The notes: generated from the letters alone by a model not told the origin. DNA of 64,000 nucleotides from Marinobacter sp. MDS2 (GCF_030718085.1 NZ_JAVAJF010000002.1:124001-188000), one strand, 5' to 3'; counted from the first letter of the stretch, positions 33,082-42,847 are shown. Translations and numbers: made by a program.

Positions 33082-34653
33082 ATGTCGCTGAAATTCTTCC
33101 TCAAAGCATACGCCCAGGTTGTCGCTGTCGCCGCGGCTGTGGTGTTGGTGTGTGTCCTTCTGTTTAATGGCCTGAACGATGTGCGTGCCCAAGCCTGGCA
33201 CGAGCGCTCAATGCAGCCGCTGATGGAATGGCTGGCCGAGATCCCGGATCCCTCCGAGCAATACCATTGGATGCCCGCCTTATTTGGCATGAAAGTGGGT
33301 GCTCCCCGTGAATTTAAAATATCGCCGGTTGTCCGTGAGCGGCTGAGCTACGGTCAGGTGGTGGCGGAGCCCTCCGGTGAAGGTTTCGTGTTTTACGTGG
33401 CTGCGGCGTCGGACCGGTTGCTCAGTTTGAATCTGGAGCAGCCCTATCGAGACCTTGCTCGTGCGACAGCGTTGATGGTGCGCTGGCACCTGGATGCGGT
33501 CGCTATAGAGGCTCGAGCAGAAACTTCCCGCCGTCTGGCGCAAACGTTAGGCGTACAGATCAGCCCGCTACAACATCAAGCTGATTTGCCCGCGCAGACC
33601 GTGCTTGATCGGTTGAGTTCCTCGGGGTTAGCTCTGTTGAGAACGGATGATGGTGGCCTTTCCGGTGTGGTGCGCTTGTCGGAAGGCGATCTGATTGCGG
33701 TCGAAATGCCTGAGGCTTTCAATCCATGGGGGTGGCCTATTGTTGCGCTGCTGGTGCTGGTCGTTGGCGGCGTGTTGGCGTTAGGGTTGTTCTTGGCGCT
33801 CCGCTTCGTGGACAGGCATCTACGGAAAGTTGAATCGGTGGCGCTCCGAATTGCCCGTGGCGAGATGGGCGCGCGGGTAGAATCACGGGATGGCACGGTG
33901 GTGTCGCGGTTGGGCTTGGCGTTTAACGGTATGGCAGAGCACATCCAGCGGCTGGTGCAAGTGCAGCGGGAGATGATCCATGCAGTCTCGCACGAACTTA
34001 GAACTCCGGTGGCCAGGATTCGGTTTGGTGTTCAGATGATTGAATCTGCCAGTTCACCGGAAGCACTGCAAAAGCAGATGACGGGGATTGACGGTGATAT
34101 TCAAGAACTGGATGAGTTGATTGATGAAATACTCACCTACGCCCGGCTAGAACAGGGCGGGCCGGTGTTTACCTTGCGCGATGACTCCGTGACGGAGATC
34201 GTGGAGCAGGTGGTGGCTGAGCAGCGAATTATCCGGGAAGGCGTAGACATTGAATGTCGTATTGACGACGGTGAGGGTCGTTGGTCCCAGTCCGACGTTG
34301 AGCCGCGCTACATCCATCGCGCTGTTCAGAATCTGGTCGGTAATGCGGCGCGCTACGCCCAAGGGAAGGTCATGGTGGTGTGCCATCTGGACGAAGAGAA
34401 CTGCCGTGTAGATGTTGAGGATGACGGCCAGGGTATACCGGAGTCCGACTGGGAAAAGGTGTTCACAGCCTTTGCCCGGTTGGATGACAGTCGCACCCGA
34501 ACGTCCGGCGGATACGGATTGGGGTTATCGATTGTACGGCGTATTTTGTATTGGCACGGTGGGCAGGCTTTTGTTGGCCGAAGTGAGCAGCTTGGGGGCG
34601 CTAAATTCAGCCTAGTGTGGCCACGGCGGAAGTCTGAGTCATCGGTTTTGTGA
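33082..34653 (+). CDS. sensor histidine kinase, RstB-like
   Basis: Inner-membrane kinase of 523 residues: N-terminal helix (about 9-31), periplasmic domain to about 210, second helix (about 217-242), HAMP, HisKA (His304 in MIHAVSHELRTPVARIRF) and HATPase (N box HRAVQNLVGNAARYA, G1 DDGQGIP, G2 GGYGLGLSIV). All catalytic motifs are intact. ATG 33082 is chosen because it directly precedes the first membrane helix. It is the partner of the RstA-like regulator and its operon ends at the terminator near 34801. Confidence 0.92.
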   Translation: MSLKFFLKAYAQVVAVAAAVVLVCVLLFNGLNDVRAQAWHERSMQPLMEWLAEIPDPSEQYHWMPALFGMKVGAPREFKISPVVRERLSYGQVVAEPSGEGFVFYVAAASDRLLSLNLEQPYRDLARATALMVRWHLDAVAIEARAETSRRLAQTLGVQISPLQHQADLPAQTVLDRLSSSGLALLRTDDGGLSGVVRLSEGDLIAVEMPEAFNPWGWPIVALLVLVVGGVLALGLFLALRFVDRHLRKVESVALRIARGEMGARVESRDGTVVSRLGLAFNGMAEHIQRLVQVQREMIHAVSHELRTPVARIRFGVQMIESASSPEALQKQMTGIDGDIQELDELIDEILTYARLEQGGPVFTLRDDSVTEIVEQVVAEQRIIREGVDIECRIDDGEGRWSQSDVEPRYIHRAVQNLVGNAARYAQGKVMVVCHLDEENCRVDVEDDGQGIPESDWEKVFTAFARLDDSRTRTSGGYGLGLSIVRRILYWHGGQAFVGRSEQLGGAKFSLVWPRRKSESSVL

Positions 34654-34800
34654 CGTGCGTCTCACGCCCTCACCGAATGTAACAAACCACTACAGAACCG
34701 CTACTGAACCTGCCCGCCAGTTGTTTGATACTTGATGGCGTAAGGGATGACTTTAGAGGTTGTAGTTCTTACGAACTTTCCTTGTTTCATTCGTCATTTT

Positions 34801-34829
34801 GGGGCCGGCTTTTGCCAGCCCTTTTTTTT
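34801..34829 (+). terminator. intrinsic terminator of the RstAB-like operon
   Basis: GGGCCGGC-TTTT-GCCAGCCC (one mismatch in the stem) followed by eight T. It lies about 150 bp after the kinase stop and faces the convergent ABC gene; it works on the plus strand only because no A run precedes it. Confidence 0.75.
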
Positions 34830-34856
34830 GCCTGAATTTCGGATGGCCGGTAAATT

Positions 34857-35930
34857 CTATGCCGTTCGCTCAAAAGCGATCAGGTGATCAGCCTCGACAC
34901 GAACAGGCACTTGCTCGCCCAGGTTGAAGTCGAGATGACTTCTGAATAAGGTCTCGAACTCGGTGTCTTCGGAGCAGCGAAAGCGATAAAGTGTCGAGGT
35001 ACCGGCGAAGGTTTTCTCCACGACTTTGGGCTTTAGGTCGGAATGTTCATCGTACACGATGTCGTCTGGCCGAATCAGAATGTCCACCAACGTGCCGGCT
35101 TTCCAGTTATAAGCACGGTTACCGTGAATGACCCCTAATTCTGATTCGATCGCATCCGGCCCGAGCACCTTGCCGGGGATGAAGCCGCCCTGGCCCACAA
35201 AGCTGGCGACAAAGCGGTTTGCCGGTTCGTGGTACAGGTTAAAGGGCACATCCCACTGCTGAATGCGTCCGTCACGAAGAACGGCGACCTGGTCACACAT
35301 GGCAAAAGCTTCTTGCTGGTCGTGGGTGACCAAGATGGCGCTGATACCAAGGGTCTTCAGAATCTCGCGTACGTCCAGGCTAAGCCGCCGACGCAGGTCG
35401 GTATCCAGATTGGAGAAGGGTTCGTCCAGCAAGATCAGTGTCGGTTCTGGGGCTAATGCCCGGGCCAGCGCCACTCGCTGTTGCTGCCCACCGGATAACT
35501 CGTGTGGGAAGTTGTTAGCGAGATCCTGCAGGTGCACCAGGTTGAGTAATTCAGTGACTTTTTGTTGGCGCTCGCTTTTGCTCAGAGACTTCAGTCCAAA
35601 ACCAACGTTGTCTGCGATGCTCAGGTGAGGGAAGAGCGCGTAGTCCTGAAACACCATGCCGATTTTGCGTTTTTCCGGTGGCACCGAGCGACCGGGTTGG
35701 CTAATCACTTGGGATTGCAGGCAAATTTCACCCTGACTGATCGGCAGGAACCCGGCCAGTGCTCTCAGAATGGTACTCTTACCGCAGCCACTCGGGCCAA
35801 GAAGGCAGCCGATATCGCCGTGGCTAAGGGCGAAGTTGATGTTCTTAACCACGGCTTCTCCGCCATAACCGACAGACAGGTTGTTGACGTTTAGAAGCCA
35901 ATCATTTGGCTGCACCTTGGGTTCTGGCAT
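34857..35930 (-). CDS. ABC transporter ATP-binding protein (FbpC/PotA-like)
   Basis: ATPase subunit of an importer, 357 residues. Walker A GPSGCGKST, Q loop VFQDYALFPHL, signature LSGGQQQR, Walker B LILLDEP and the switch LVTHDQQEA are all present, followed by a C-terminal regulatory (TOBE) domain. The pattern resembles iron(III) (FbpC) and polyamine ATPases. No permease or binding protein lies nearby. It starts three bases after argF, an arrangement also seen in Pseudomonas. The transported solute is unknown. Confidence 0.9.
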   Translation of the reverse strand: MPEPKVQPNDWLLNVNNLSVGYGGEAVVKNINFALSHGDIGCLLGPSGCGKSTILRALAGFLPISQGEICLQSQVISQPGRSVPPEKRKIGMVFQDYALFPHLSIADNVGFGLKSLSKSERQQKVTELLNLVHLQDLANNFPHELSGGQQQRVALARALAPEPTLILLDEPFSNLDTDLRRRLSLDVREILKTLGISAILVTHDQQEAFAMCDQVAVLRDGRIQQWDVPFNLYHEPANRFVASFVGQGGFIPGKVLGPDAIESELGVIHGNRAYNWKAGTLVDILIRPDDIVYDEHSDLKPKVVEKTFAGTSTLYRFRCSEDTEFETLFRSHLDFNLGEQVPVRVEADHLIAFERTA

Positions 35931-35933
35931 GGA

Positions 35934-36848
35934 TCAGTCCAGGCGGTTGAGAATTAGGAATTCAAGCAGTGCTTTTTGCGCGTGCAGACGGTTTTCTGCT
36001 TCGTGCCAAACCACCGAACTTGCGTGTTCCATCATGTCGGCGGAAATTTCCTCGCCGCGATGCGCCGGCAAGCAGTGCATGAACAAAGCGTCTTTGTCGG
36101 CCAGAGCCATCAGTTCCGGATTGATCTGATAATTCCGGAATGCTTCCTCTCGGGCTTTTTGCTCGTCTTCCTGCCCCATGGAGGCCCAGACATCGGTCAC
36201 TAGCAGATTGGAGTCGCGAGCGGCTTCTTGTGGCTCCCGGAAGATGGTGACCCGATCTTTATGTGCGTCGACAAGGGCTTGATCCGGCTCGTAACCATCC
36301 GGACACGCGACGTTCAGGTGAAAGTCGAACTTTTTCGCGGCATTGATGTACGAATGGCACATGTTGTTGCCGTCACCGATCCAGGTGACGGTCGCGCCCT
36401 GGATGCTGCCGCGGTGCTCTCGGTAGGTTTGCATGTCTGCAAGCAGTTGGCACGGATGGAAATCGTCGGTCAGCGCGTTGATGACGGGCTTGCTCGAAGC
36501 CGATGCAAAGGTTTGTACCGTGTCGTGCGCAAAGGTACGGATCATGACCGCATCAACCATGCTGGAAATCACGATGGCAGAATCTTCAATCGGTTCGCCA
36601 CGCCCGAGTTGGGTGTCCCGGGGGGAAAGGAACATGGCCGTGCCGCCCAGTTGGGTCATGCCTGCTTCGAAGGAAACTCTGGTGCGAGTCGATGACTTTT
36701 CGAAAATCATGGCCAGCACGCGGTTCTTCAGGGAGTCCCTGACTTTGCCTTCACGCCATTCCTTGCGGAGCCGTGAAGCATGGTCCAGCAACTGTTCCAG
36801 TTCACTGGTTGTCATGTCGTTAAGTGTCAGAAAATGTCTTACTGCCAT
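35934..36848 (-). CDS. argF: ornithine carbamoyltransferase
   Basis: Converts ornithine and carbamoyl phosphate to citrulline in arginine biosynthesis. The 304-residue protein has the carbamoyl phosphate motif [13 protein letters not shown] (STRTR), the [11 protein letters not shown] motif, ornithine-binding DVWASMGQE (SMG loop) and the catalytic [13 protein letters not shown] 36848 ([11 protein letters not shown]) has AGGGG upstream. The ABC ATPase gene follows in the same operon. Upstream lies a divergent region with a 14-bp palindrome. Confidence 0.97.
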   Translation of the reverse strand: MAVRHFLTLNDMTTSELEQLLDHASRLRKEWREGKVRDSLKNRVLAMIFEKSSTRTRVSFEAGMTQLGGTAMFLSPRDTQLGRGEPIEDSAIVISSMVDAVMIRTFAHDTVQTFASASSKPVINALTDDFHPCQLLADMQTYREHRGSIQGATVTWIGDGNNMCHSYINAAKKFDFHLNVACPDGYEPDQALVDAHKDRVTIFREPQEAARDSNLLVTDVWASMGQEDEQKAREEAFRNYQINPELMALADKDALFMHCLPAHRGEEISADMMEHASSVVWHEAENRLHAQKALLEFLILNRLD

Positions 36849-36935
36849 GAATGGCCCCTGTTTCAAGGAAACTGCGGTAAGGTTTGCGTTTTGAAAAGGG
36901 AATCAAGTCTAGCCCTTCATTCCCGTTAAAACAAC

Positions 36936-36949
36936 GCTCGTGCACGAGC
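36936..36949. repeat. 14-bp perfect palindrome in the argF/grxD intergenic region
   Basis: GCTCGTGCACGAGC is its own reverse complement. Weaker flanking arms (AACAA on the left, TTGTT on the right) extend the symmetry. It may be an operator between the two divergent genes or a cruciform/hairpin; I cannot assign a protein. Confidence 0.45.
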
Positions 36950-37058
36950 ACTTGTTCGAGGTCAAAGCGGGTGGTTTGGTGCGGCCTTGGTCAGCCGTGT
37001 ACAATGACGGAATATGCCGGCAGCCGGTACCCCAGTTTTCAACCAGAGGTATGTGTTC

Positions 37059-37385
37059 ATGGATATTAATGAAACCATCAAAAGCCAGTTAGAAGAGAAT
37101 CCGGTTATTTTGTACATGAAGGGCACGCCGCAAGCCCCTCAGTGTGGTTTTTCTGCCCGCACGGTCCAGGCGCTGATGTCGTGTGGTGAGCGTTTCGCTT
37201 TTGTGAACATCCTCGATAACCAGGAACTTCGTGAAGCGTTGAAGGTGTACTCCAGCTGGCCGACCTATCCGCAGCTGTACATCGGCGGCGAACTGGTAGG
37301 CGGTTGCGACATCGTTCTCGAAATGTCTGAAAACGGCGAGCTCGAGAAGATGGTTAAAGATGCGGTTAAGCCGGCCGAAGCCTGA
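37059..37385 (+). CDS. grxD: monothiol glutaredoxin Grx4
   Basis: CGFS-type glutaredoxin, 108 residues, involved in iron-sulfur cluster carriage. The active motif QCGFSA (Cys29) and the glutathione-binding SWPTYPQLYIGGELVGGCDIV are intact. ATG 37059 has AGAGGT upstream. It is divergent from argF and nearly touches the convergent TonB-like gene. Confidence 0.96.
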   Translation: MDINETIKSQLEENPVILYMKGTPQAPQCGFSARTVQALMSCGERFAFVNILDNQELREALKVYSSWPTYPQLYIGGELVGGCDIVLEMSENGELEKMVKDAVKPAEA

Positions 37386-37386
37386 T

Positions 37387-38136
37387 TTACCTTTCCGGTT
37401 GCTTTGGCGTGAACACCAGTTTCACGTCAAAGCGGTCGGATGACTCCCCCACCGGTTTCGGGTACGGGCTGGCCGACAAGGCCGCCCGGTACGCTGCTTG
37501 GTCAATTTTGTCGATACCTGTTGTTTCTTTCACGCGCGCCCGGGTCAGGGCTCCGTTGGCCAATATCCTCAGTTCGAGTGTCATCTCCCTGGCCGCATTC
37601 AGCTGCGACATCGCCGGTATGCTCAGCTTCTCCAGTTCCTCCGCCAGATGCACGGCAAGTTCGACCAAATAAGGATCTTGCTCCGCGGCTGATTGGCTGA
37701 TTCTCTGAATCGTCTCCTTGCTCTCGGATTTGACCGTGCGCCTCTGCGCAGATTGTGCGGAAGCGCTCGCCGCAGGGTTTGCTTGCGCGTCGGAGGGTTG
37801 TTGGCGGGGGGCTTGGCGCTGGGGCGTGCCGGGCATCTTGGTGGATTCAGCGGTAACTGGGGGCTGAGGTTTCAGCGCGTGGCGTGGTTCAACACTGAAC
37901 TCCGAGTGCCGGGGCGATTTGTGCGAGACAGGGTCAGGCGCGGACGGAATGCTGGGCCGAGAGTTTGGGGAGCTCAGGGTGAAAATCAGCCGGTGGCTGA
38001 AATCTTGTACTTCCAGCCGCGGAAACGATAGTCCGGCAAGTAAAAGAATGTGGGCCAAAAGGGCACAGGAGACTGCCAAGGCGATCCGGTACGATGCCGG
38101 AACGGACTTGGCTGGGCCAGAATCAGACTGCAGCAT
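37387..38136 (-). CDS. TonB-like energy transducer protein
   Basis: A 249-residue protein with a cytoplasmic N-terminus, one membrane helix (about 17-38, YRIALAVSCALLAHILLLAGL), a Pro/Ser/Gln-rich periplasmic spacer and a TonB C-terminal domain (about 170-245, MTLELRILANGALTRARVKETTG). Probable coupling of inner-membrane energy to outer-membrane function. No exbBD or receptor gene is adjacent, so it may be an orphan TonB paralogue. It lies six bases after the DUF1631 gene. Confidence 0.83.
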   Translation of the reverse strand: MLQSDSGPAKSVPASYRIALAVSCALLAHILLLAGLSFPRLEVQDFSHRLIFTLSSPNSRPSIPSAPDPVSHKSPRHSEFSVEPRHALKPQPPVTAESTKMPGTPQRQAPRQQPSDAQANPAASASAQSAQRRTVKSESKETIQRISQSAAEQDPYLVELAVHLAEELEKLSIPAMSQLNAAREMTLELRILANGALTRARVKETTGIDKIDQAAYRAALSASPYPKPVGESSDRFDVKLVFTPKQPER

Positions 38137-38142
38137 AGGGCA

Positions 38143-40344
38143 TCAGGCGGTTTTTGCGCGCAAGCTACCCACAACGGCGTTCAGAGCCCGGTCGATTAGG
38201 GCGCCTTGCTCCAGCATGGTCAGGCGTCCCCGGCGTAATTCGTGCGCAAGTTGAACCCGGGTTTTCTCAATGACTTTGAGGCCCATGCGGTTCACAAACA
38301 CAAAGCAATCGGCTTCTTCGATAATTGCGGAGAGTTTGCAGCGGAAGCTTGCACCATTGACCAGGCGGAATTCGACCCAATTTCCGATTTCCAGTTGGTC
38401 GATCTTGGTAACGAACTCGGATACCGCGGCATCTTCCAGTTCCTGCTGTCTCTGGATGGCGGTTTGAGTCTCGGGCGCCGGTGCGCCCTCGTCTGGGGCG
38501 GATTCATCTTTGCGCGCTTCGATCGTCGCATTGGTACGAAACGCTTCTGCCAACTGGTGTTTCAGTTGCGCCATCATGTCGTCCAGCTTGGAGGCATTGT
38601 AAGAGACTTCTTCCAGGCCGCTTCGCAGGGTTCTCAGAAGTCTGGGTACCAGGCGTACCCACTGGTCCCGCTCTTCGTCTTCCTCATGCGGGTGCAGGCA
38701 CCAGATCAGGTCGTCGACGACTTTGACGGTTTCCTGCCATCGGTGTTCAGAGTCGTCCCGGAGATAGGCAAGGAACATCACCCGGCTCCAGCCATTGGTG
38801 AGTATTTCGTGAATGGTTTCTGGCAGTTTATAGCAGGACAGTTTTTCCTTGAGGAGTTTATCGACGGCTTCCTGCGCTTTCTGTGATTTGATACGGCCGC
38901 GCTCAGATTCGCGGGTTCTTTGTTCGACCAGGTTAGACTTGCGGTTCTCCCGTTCGAGAAACTGTTCAAACTCGACGTTCAGGGCTTCAAACAGTGCCAC
39001 GTCACCGTCAAATTCATTCAGGATTCGCTGGACTACGCTATGAATTTGCCCGTACAGCTTGTCTCGCGCCTTTTCGTCACTACTGCTCCAGCCGATGCCA
39101 GCCTTGGCCAGAGAGTTCAGTAATTTGCGCGCAGGATGATTGGACTTGCTGAAGAAACTCTTGTCTTTAATGACGACTTTCAGAATAGGGATCTGAAGCC
39201 GGCTGATCAGAACCTGGACCGGTGCCGACAGGTTGTAGTCGTCCAGAATGAACTCGAACAGCATAGACACCAGATTGATCAGGTCTTCGTCAACTTCGTT
39301 CAACGCGGGCTTGCGGCCGTCCGGCGTTTGGGTTTGAGCTAGCAGCTGTTGTACCAGCTCGCGCAAATCAACGATGACCGGCTCGCCGGAGCTTAAGTCA
39401 CCAAAATCCTGCTCGGCAGCGTGGGTGGGGATAGAGCTGAGGATGCTGGCGAGTTCGCGGCCTCCGATGACGTGCAGTGACGGGTCAGAGCTGCGGGGCA
39501 TGGTGCCCGCGTTCTGCCGTTGCTGGCTGAGCATCTCGCGGATTTGCTCGAACATCGCGCTGTCTTCGCGATCTACCTCGGGCCCGTCGGCGCTGTCGTT
39601 TGTCTCGGCTTGCGGGGCATCACCACTGGCCGGTTTTGCTTTGGATCCGTGGCTTTTGCCCTGGTAGCGGAAATTGGGAATGATGCCGGCCTGGATCAAT
39701 ATCCGGTTGGCTTCATCAAGCAGCATGCCCAGATTCGAAACCACGTATCTGTCGAACTGTTTCAGAAGGATCAGGCGCTCACGGATCTGGATGTCCAGTG
39801 CCTGTATTGCTTCGGTAAAGGCGCTGCACAGGTGCTCCGGGGCCATCGGGTTGACTGGTTGGTCGTCATTGGCCGAAGGGTAAACCTGAGTGAAACGCGC
39901 CTGCAGTTGAAGCAGTGCCCCTTGGAAATGGGTTTTGGCCTTGCTGATCATGGCGTTCAAGGCGACCTGTTCTTCCAGATCGTCATTGCCGAGCAGAGTA
40001 AGGCTAGAGGCATCAGTCTGCGAATCTTGGTCTGGTTGCGCGCCCGCATGGGGAGGTGCGGTGAAAAACTGAGAGACAGCGCCTTGAAAGTGGCGTTCTA
40101 CACCTTTGCGCTTGATGCGTATTTCCCGCATCGCTTCAAAGTAACGATTCTGTTCGTTATTGCTTCGGGCGTTGTTGGCGAGCTCAAACAGTGAGTCGTC
40201 CACGGCATCAAAAGCCCCTTGCAGCAGATCACCCAATCCGGCCACAACGGTATTGCGTATGCGAGTCACCTCGGACGGCACGGAGTCACTGCTGGCAGCC
40301 TCTCTGTGCTCGCGAAGGTAATGTATACCGGACTGCTTGTTCAT
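38143..40344 (-). CDS. DUF1631 family protein
   Basis: A large cytoplasmic protein of 733 residues in the DUF1631 family (sometimes misnamed thymidine phosphorylase). It is mainly alpha-helical with charged, Gln-rich stretches, and ends with a beta-rich segment (about 635-720, GNWVEFRLVNGASFRCKLSAII) that resembles a PilZ-like fold. Function unknown; c-di-GMP binding is a guess I cannot support without the Arg-rich motif. ATG 40344 has AGGAG upstream; the longer frame lacks one. It is cotranscribed with the TonB-like gene. Confidence 0.83.
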   Translation of the reverse strand: MNKQSGIHYLREHREAASSDSVPSEVTRIRNTVVAGLGDLLQGAFDAVDDSLFELANNARSNNEQNRYFEAMREIRIKRKGVERHFQGAVSQFFTAPPHAGAQPDQDSQTDASSLTLLGNDDLEEQVALNAMISKAKTHFQGALLQLQARFTQVYPSANDDQPVNPMAPEHLCSAFTEAIQALDIQIRERLILLKQFDRYVVSNLGMLLDEANRILIQAGIIPNFRYQGKSHGSKAKPASGDAPQAETNDSADGPEVDREDSAMFEQIREMLSQQRQNAGTMPRSSDPSLHVIGGRELASILSSIPTHAAEQDFGDLSSGEPVIVDLRELVQQLLAQTQTPDGRKPALNEVDEDLINLVSMLFEFILDDYNLSAPVQVLISRLQIPILKVVIKDKSFFSKSNHPARKLLNSLAKAGIGWSSSDEKARDKLYGQIHSVVQRILNEFDGDVALFEALNVEFEQFLERENRKSNLVEQRTRESERGRIKSQKAQEAVDKLLKEKLSCYKLPETIHEILTNGWSRVMFLAYLRDDSEHRWQETVKVVDDLIWCLHPHEEDEERDQWVRLVPRLLRTLRSGLEEVSYNASKLDDMMAQLKHQLAEAFRTNATIEARKDESAPDEGAPAPETQTAIQRQQELEDAAVSEFVTKIDQLEIGNWVEFRLVNGASFRCKLSAIIEEADCFVFVNRMGLKVIEKTRVQLAHELRRGRLTMLEQGALIDRALNAVVGSLRAKTA

Positions 40345-40502
40345 GGCCAACTCCTGTCTACGCCTTAACCGGATACACGACCGAGCTATTTCCACATTAT
40401 CGTTTTTTGTAAATTTAGCGCATTTTTTGCACAAAGAACACAAATAAACCGAAAGCTGGGATCTGGGTCAAGGTTCTGGGTGAGGCCCTTGCGGTTTCGT
40501 GG

Positions 40503-41801
40503 TTATTCGACTTGTTGTGCTGGCCGCACCCGGAGCCGCTTCGACGCCTGTCTCGGGTGCACGATTGCGGCTTTGACGACGTTGTCTTTGATCTGGAGTA
40601 CTTCAACCCGGTGGCCTTCGACTTTCAGGCATACGTTGGTGTCCGGGATGTTTTCCAGGCGCTCGGTGATAAGCCCGTTGAGTGTCTTGGGGCCATCTGT
40701 TGAGAGTTTCCAGTCCAGTGTTTTGTTTATGGTCCGTACCGAGGTGCTGCCATCAATAATGTAGGTGCCGTTATTCTGCGGAATAATGTCCGGCGAGGTC
40801 GAGGCGTAGTCTGTGGTGAATTCGCCGACGATTTCTTCCAGTATGTCTTCGAGAGTCGCAAGCCCGAGCACTTCGCCGTATTCGTCAACCACCATACCGA
40901 ACCGGCGTTTAACGCTCTGGAAGTTAAGCAGTTGCGTGTTGAGCGGGGTGCTCTCCGGGATAAAGTAAGGCTCCTGGCAAAGCTGTTGGATCATGTCTTT
41001 GGTGATGTCGTCTTCGTGCAGCAGTTTGGCCACGCTGCGCAGGTGTAATATGCCCTGAATGTTGTTGATGTCACCTTCAAACACCGGCAGGCGTGTATGT
41101 TGGCTGTTGCGCAGGTGCCGGATGATATCGTCTGTATCATCTTCCAGGTCGATGCCAACGACATCGTTGCGGGGCACCATGATGTCGGTGACGGTCACTT
41201 TTTCCAGGTCGAGAATGCCCACCAGCATGTCTTTGTGCTTTGCGGGAATCAGGGCTCCGGCTTCATTAACAACCGTTCGTAACTCTTCTCGGCTGAGGTG
41301 ATCTTCGTTGGCTTGTGCGGACGAAATGCCGATAAGTCGCAAAATGCCGGTGGTGAAAAGATTGACCGTCCATACCAGGGGGTAGAGAAGCTTGAGAAGC
41401 GGAGCCAGGACATGGCTGGCCGGAAACGCAATTTTTTCAGGAAACAGGGCGGCCAGAGTTTTTGGTGTGACTTCTGCGAAAATCAGAATGACAATGGTCA
41501 GCAAAATGGTGGCAATGGCAATGCCGGCATCGCCCCATATGCGGATGGCAATCACAGTAGCGATTGACGACGCGAGGATATTGACGAAGTTGTTGCCGAT
41601 CAGGATCACGCCAATTAACTGGTCGGTCCTGTTCAATAGCCTCTGGGCGCGTTTGGCGCCTTTGTGGCCGGTATTCGCCATGTGTTTGAGGCGATACCGA
41701 TTGAGTGACATCATCCCGGTTTCAGAGCTTGAGAAAAAGGCGGAGAGGATGATTAAGCCGGCAAGCAGAATGAACAGCGCGGTTAGCGATGTCTCGTTCA
41801 A
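40503..41801 (-). CDS. CorB/CorC family (CNNM) magnesium-cobalt transport protein
   Basis: Membrane protein of 432 residues: DUF21/CNNM transmembrane domain (about 1-190), two CBS domains (about 205-330; VTDIMVPRNDVVGIDLEDD, LPVFEGDINNIQGILH) and a C-terminal CorC_HlyC domain (about 345-425). The architecture equals E. coli YfjD/CorB, linked to Mg/Co efflux or resistance. The DUF21 motif SSSETGMMSLNRYRL is conserved. The ffh-ypjD-corB neighbourhood is shared with enterobacteria and supports the assignment. Confidence 0.9.
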   Translation of the reverse strand: MNETSLTALFILLAGLIILSAFFSSSETGMMSLNRYRLKHMANTGHKGAKRAQRLLNRTDQLIGVILIGNNFVNILASSIATVIAIRIWGDAGIAIATILLTIVILIFAEVTPKTLAALFPEKIAFPASHVLAPLLKLLYPLVWTVNLFTTGILRLIGISSAQANEDHLSREELRTVVNEAGALIPAKHKDMLVGILDLEKVTVTDIMVPRNDVVGIDLEDDTDDIIRHLRNSQHTRLPVFEGDINNIQGILHLRSVAKLLHEDDITKDMIQQLCQEPYFIPESTPLNTQLLNFQSVKRRFGMVVDEYGEVLGLATLEDILEEIVGEFTTDYASTSPDIIPQNNGTYIIDGSTSVRTINKTLDWKLSTDGPKTLNGLITERLENIPDTNVCLKVEGHRVEVLQIKDNVVKAAIVHPRQASKRLRVRPAQQVE

Positions 41802-41889
41802 GAGGGGAGCCCTTCTATGGATGACAAGTTGCGAAAATAAGGTGTGGAAGCCTGCGCTGTCAAGCGTTGCCGCGGGTGGCGACTAGGCC

Positions 41890-42687
41890 TTACCGGAACA
41901 AGAGTTCGAGTACAAATTTACTGCCGTAAAAGGCGATCATAAGGAGCGCGCAGCCGGCCAGTGTCCACCGGCTTGCAGTAAGCCCTCGCCAGCCTTTGGT
42001 GTAACGGCCAACAAGCAGGCTGGCAAACACCAATAGCGACAGCAGGGAGAAGATGGTTTTGTGGGCCAAATCCTGCGCGAACAGATCTTCAATGAAAACC
42101 GCGCCAGTGATAATGGCCAGAACCAGCAAGACAACGCCCGCCCACACCATTTCAAAGAGCAGTGACTCCATGGTTTGTAAGGGGGGCAGGTTGCGAATCA
42201 GGCGACTGTTATAGTTGTGTTTGAGTTGCCTGTTCTGAACATAAAGCAAAATGGCCTGAATGGCTGCGAGTGTGAACAGGCTGTAGGCCGTGACGGACAG
42301 GGCTACGTGCGAAAGCATTCCGTAGCTTTGTTCGGAAATCAGTCGGGATTCGGTGTGGACAACCAGGGCCATCACAATGGTGATGGCGGCGATCGGGTAG
42401 GCGCCCAAAAAAAGGCTGCCCACGGGTTTGGTCAGGTTAAGCCCCAGCAGGAGGAAGACGATCAGCCAGGAAATCAGCACCGAGCTCTTGAAAAAACTGA
42501 AATCGAAGCCGCCGTCCAGATAAACGGTCTGTGCGATGAGAAGGCCGTGCCCGGTCAAGGCGAGGATGCCGATGAGCGTGGTAATGGCAAGGCTGGTTTC
42601 GACTTTGCCCCTGAAGTGGAGTGCTTGCAGGGCAGTTCCGACGCTGTACAAGAAAAGTGCGGTAACCGCGATAATCAGCGTTCCCAT
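41890..42687 (-). CDS. YpjD/CcsA-like inner membrane protein
   Basis: A 265-residue protein with about eight membrane helices, of the cytochrome c assembly (CcsA/YpjD) family. The conserved His of the heme-handling family are only partly visible (MLSHVALSVTAYS, HKTIFSLLSLL), as usual in YpjD members, which have no proven role in cytochrome assembly. It is divergent from ffh and 88 bp upstream of the CorB-like gene, as in E. coli. Confidence 0.88.
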   Translation of the reverse strand: MGTLIIAVTALFLYSVGTALQALHFRGKVETSLAITTLIGILALTGHGLLIAQTVYLDGGFDFSFFKSSVLISWLIVFLLLGLNLTKPVGSLFLGAYPIAAITIVMALVVHTESRLISEQSYGMLSHVALSVTAYSLFTLAAIQAILLYVQNRQLKHNYNSRLIRNLPPLQTMESLLFEMVWAGVVLLVLAIITGAVFIEDLFAQDLAHKTIFSLLSLLVFASLLVGRYTKGWRGLTASRWTLAGCALLMIAFYGSKFVLELLFR

Positions 42688-42756
42688 GACGTCCTTTATA
42701 TGCTGGTCTAAGGGTTAAAGCGGCCTCGGAGTTGTTCTGAGGCTCCCAAGTCTGGG

Positions 42757-42762
42757 TATAAT
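42757..42762 (+). promoter_or_regulatory. -10 element of the ffh promoter
   Basis: A perfect TATAAT at 42757-42762, 85 bp upstream of ffh. The best -35 (TTGTTC, 42732-42737) is at a long 19-base spacing, so only the -10 is reasonably clear. Confidence 0.4.
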
Positions 42763-42847
42763 GTCGCGATTATGCAACAGGAATCAAGCGGCCCGGGCTG
42801 GCTTCTTGATTTGTGTGAACAATTTCTCCGGGGTACGGAAGAGCAAC

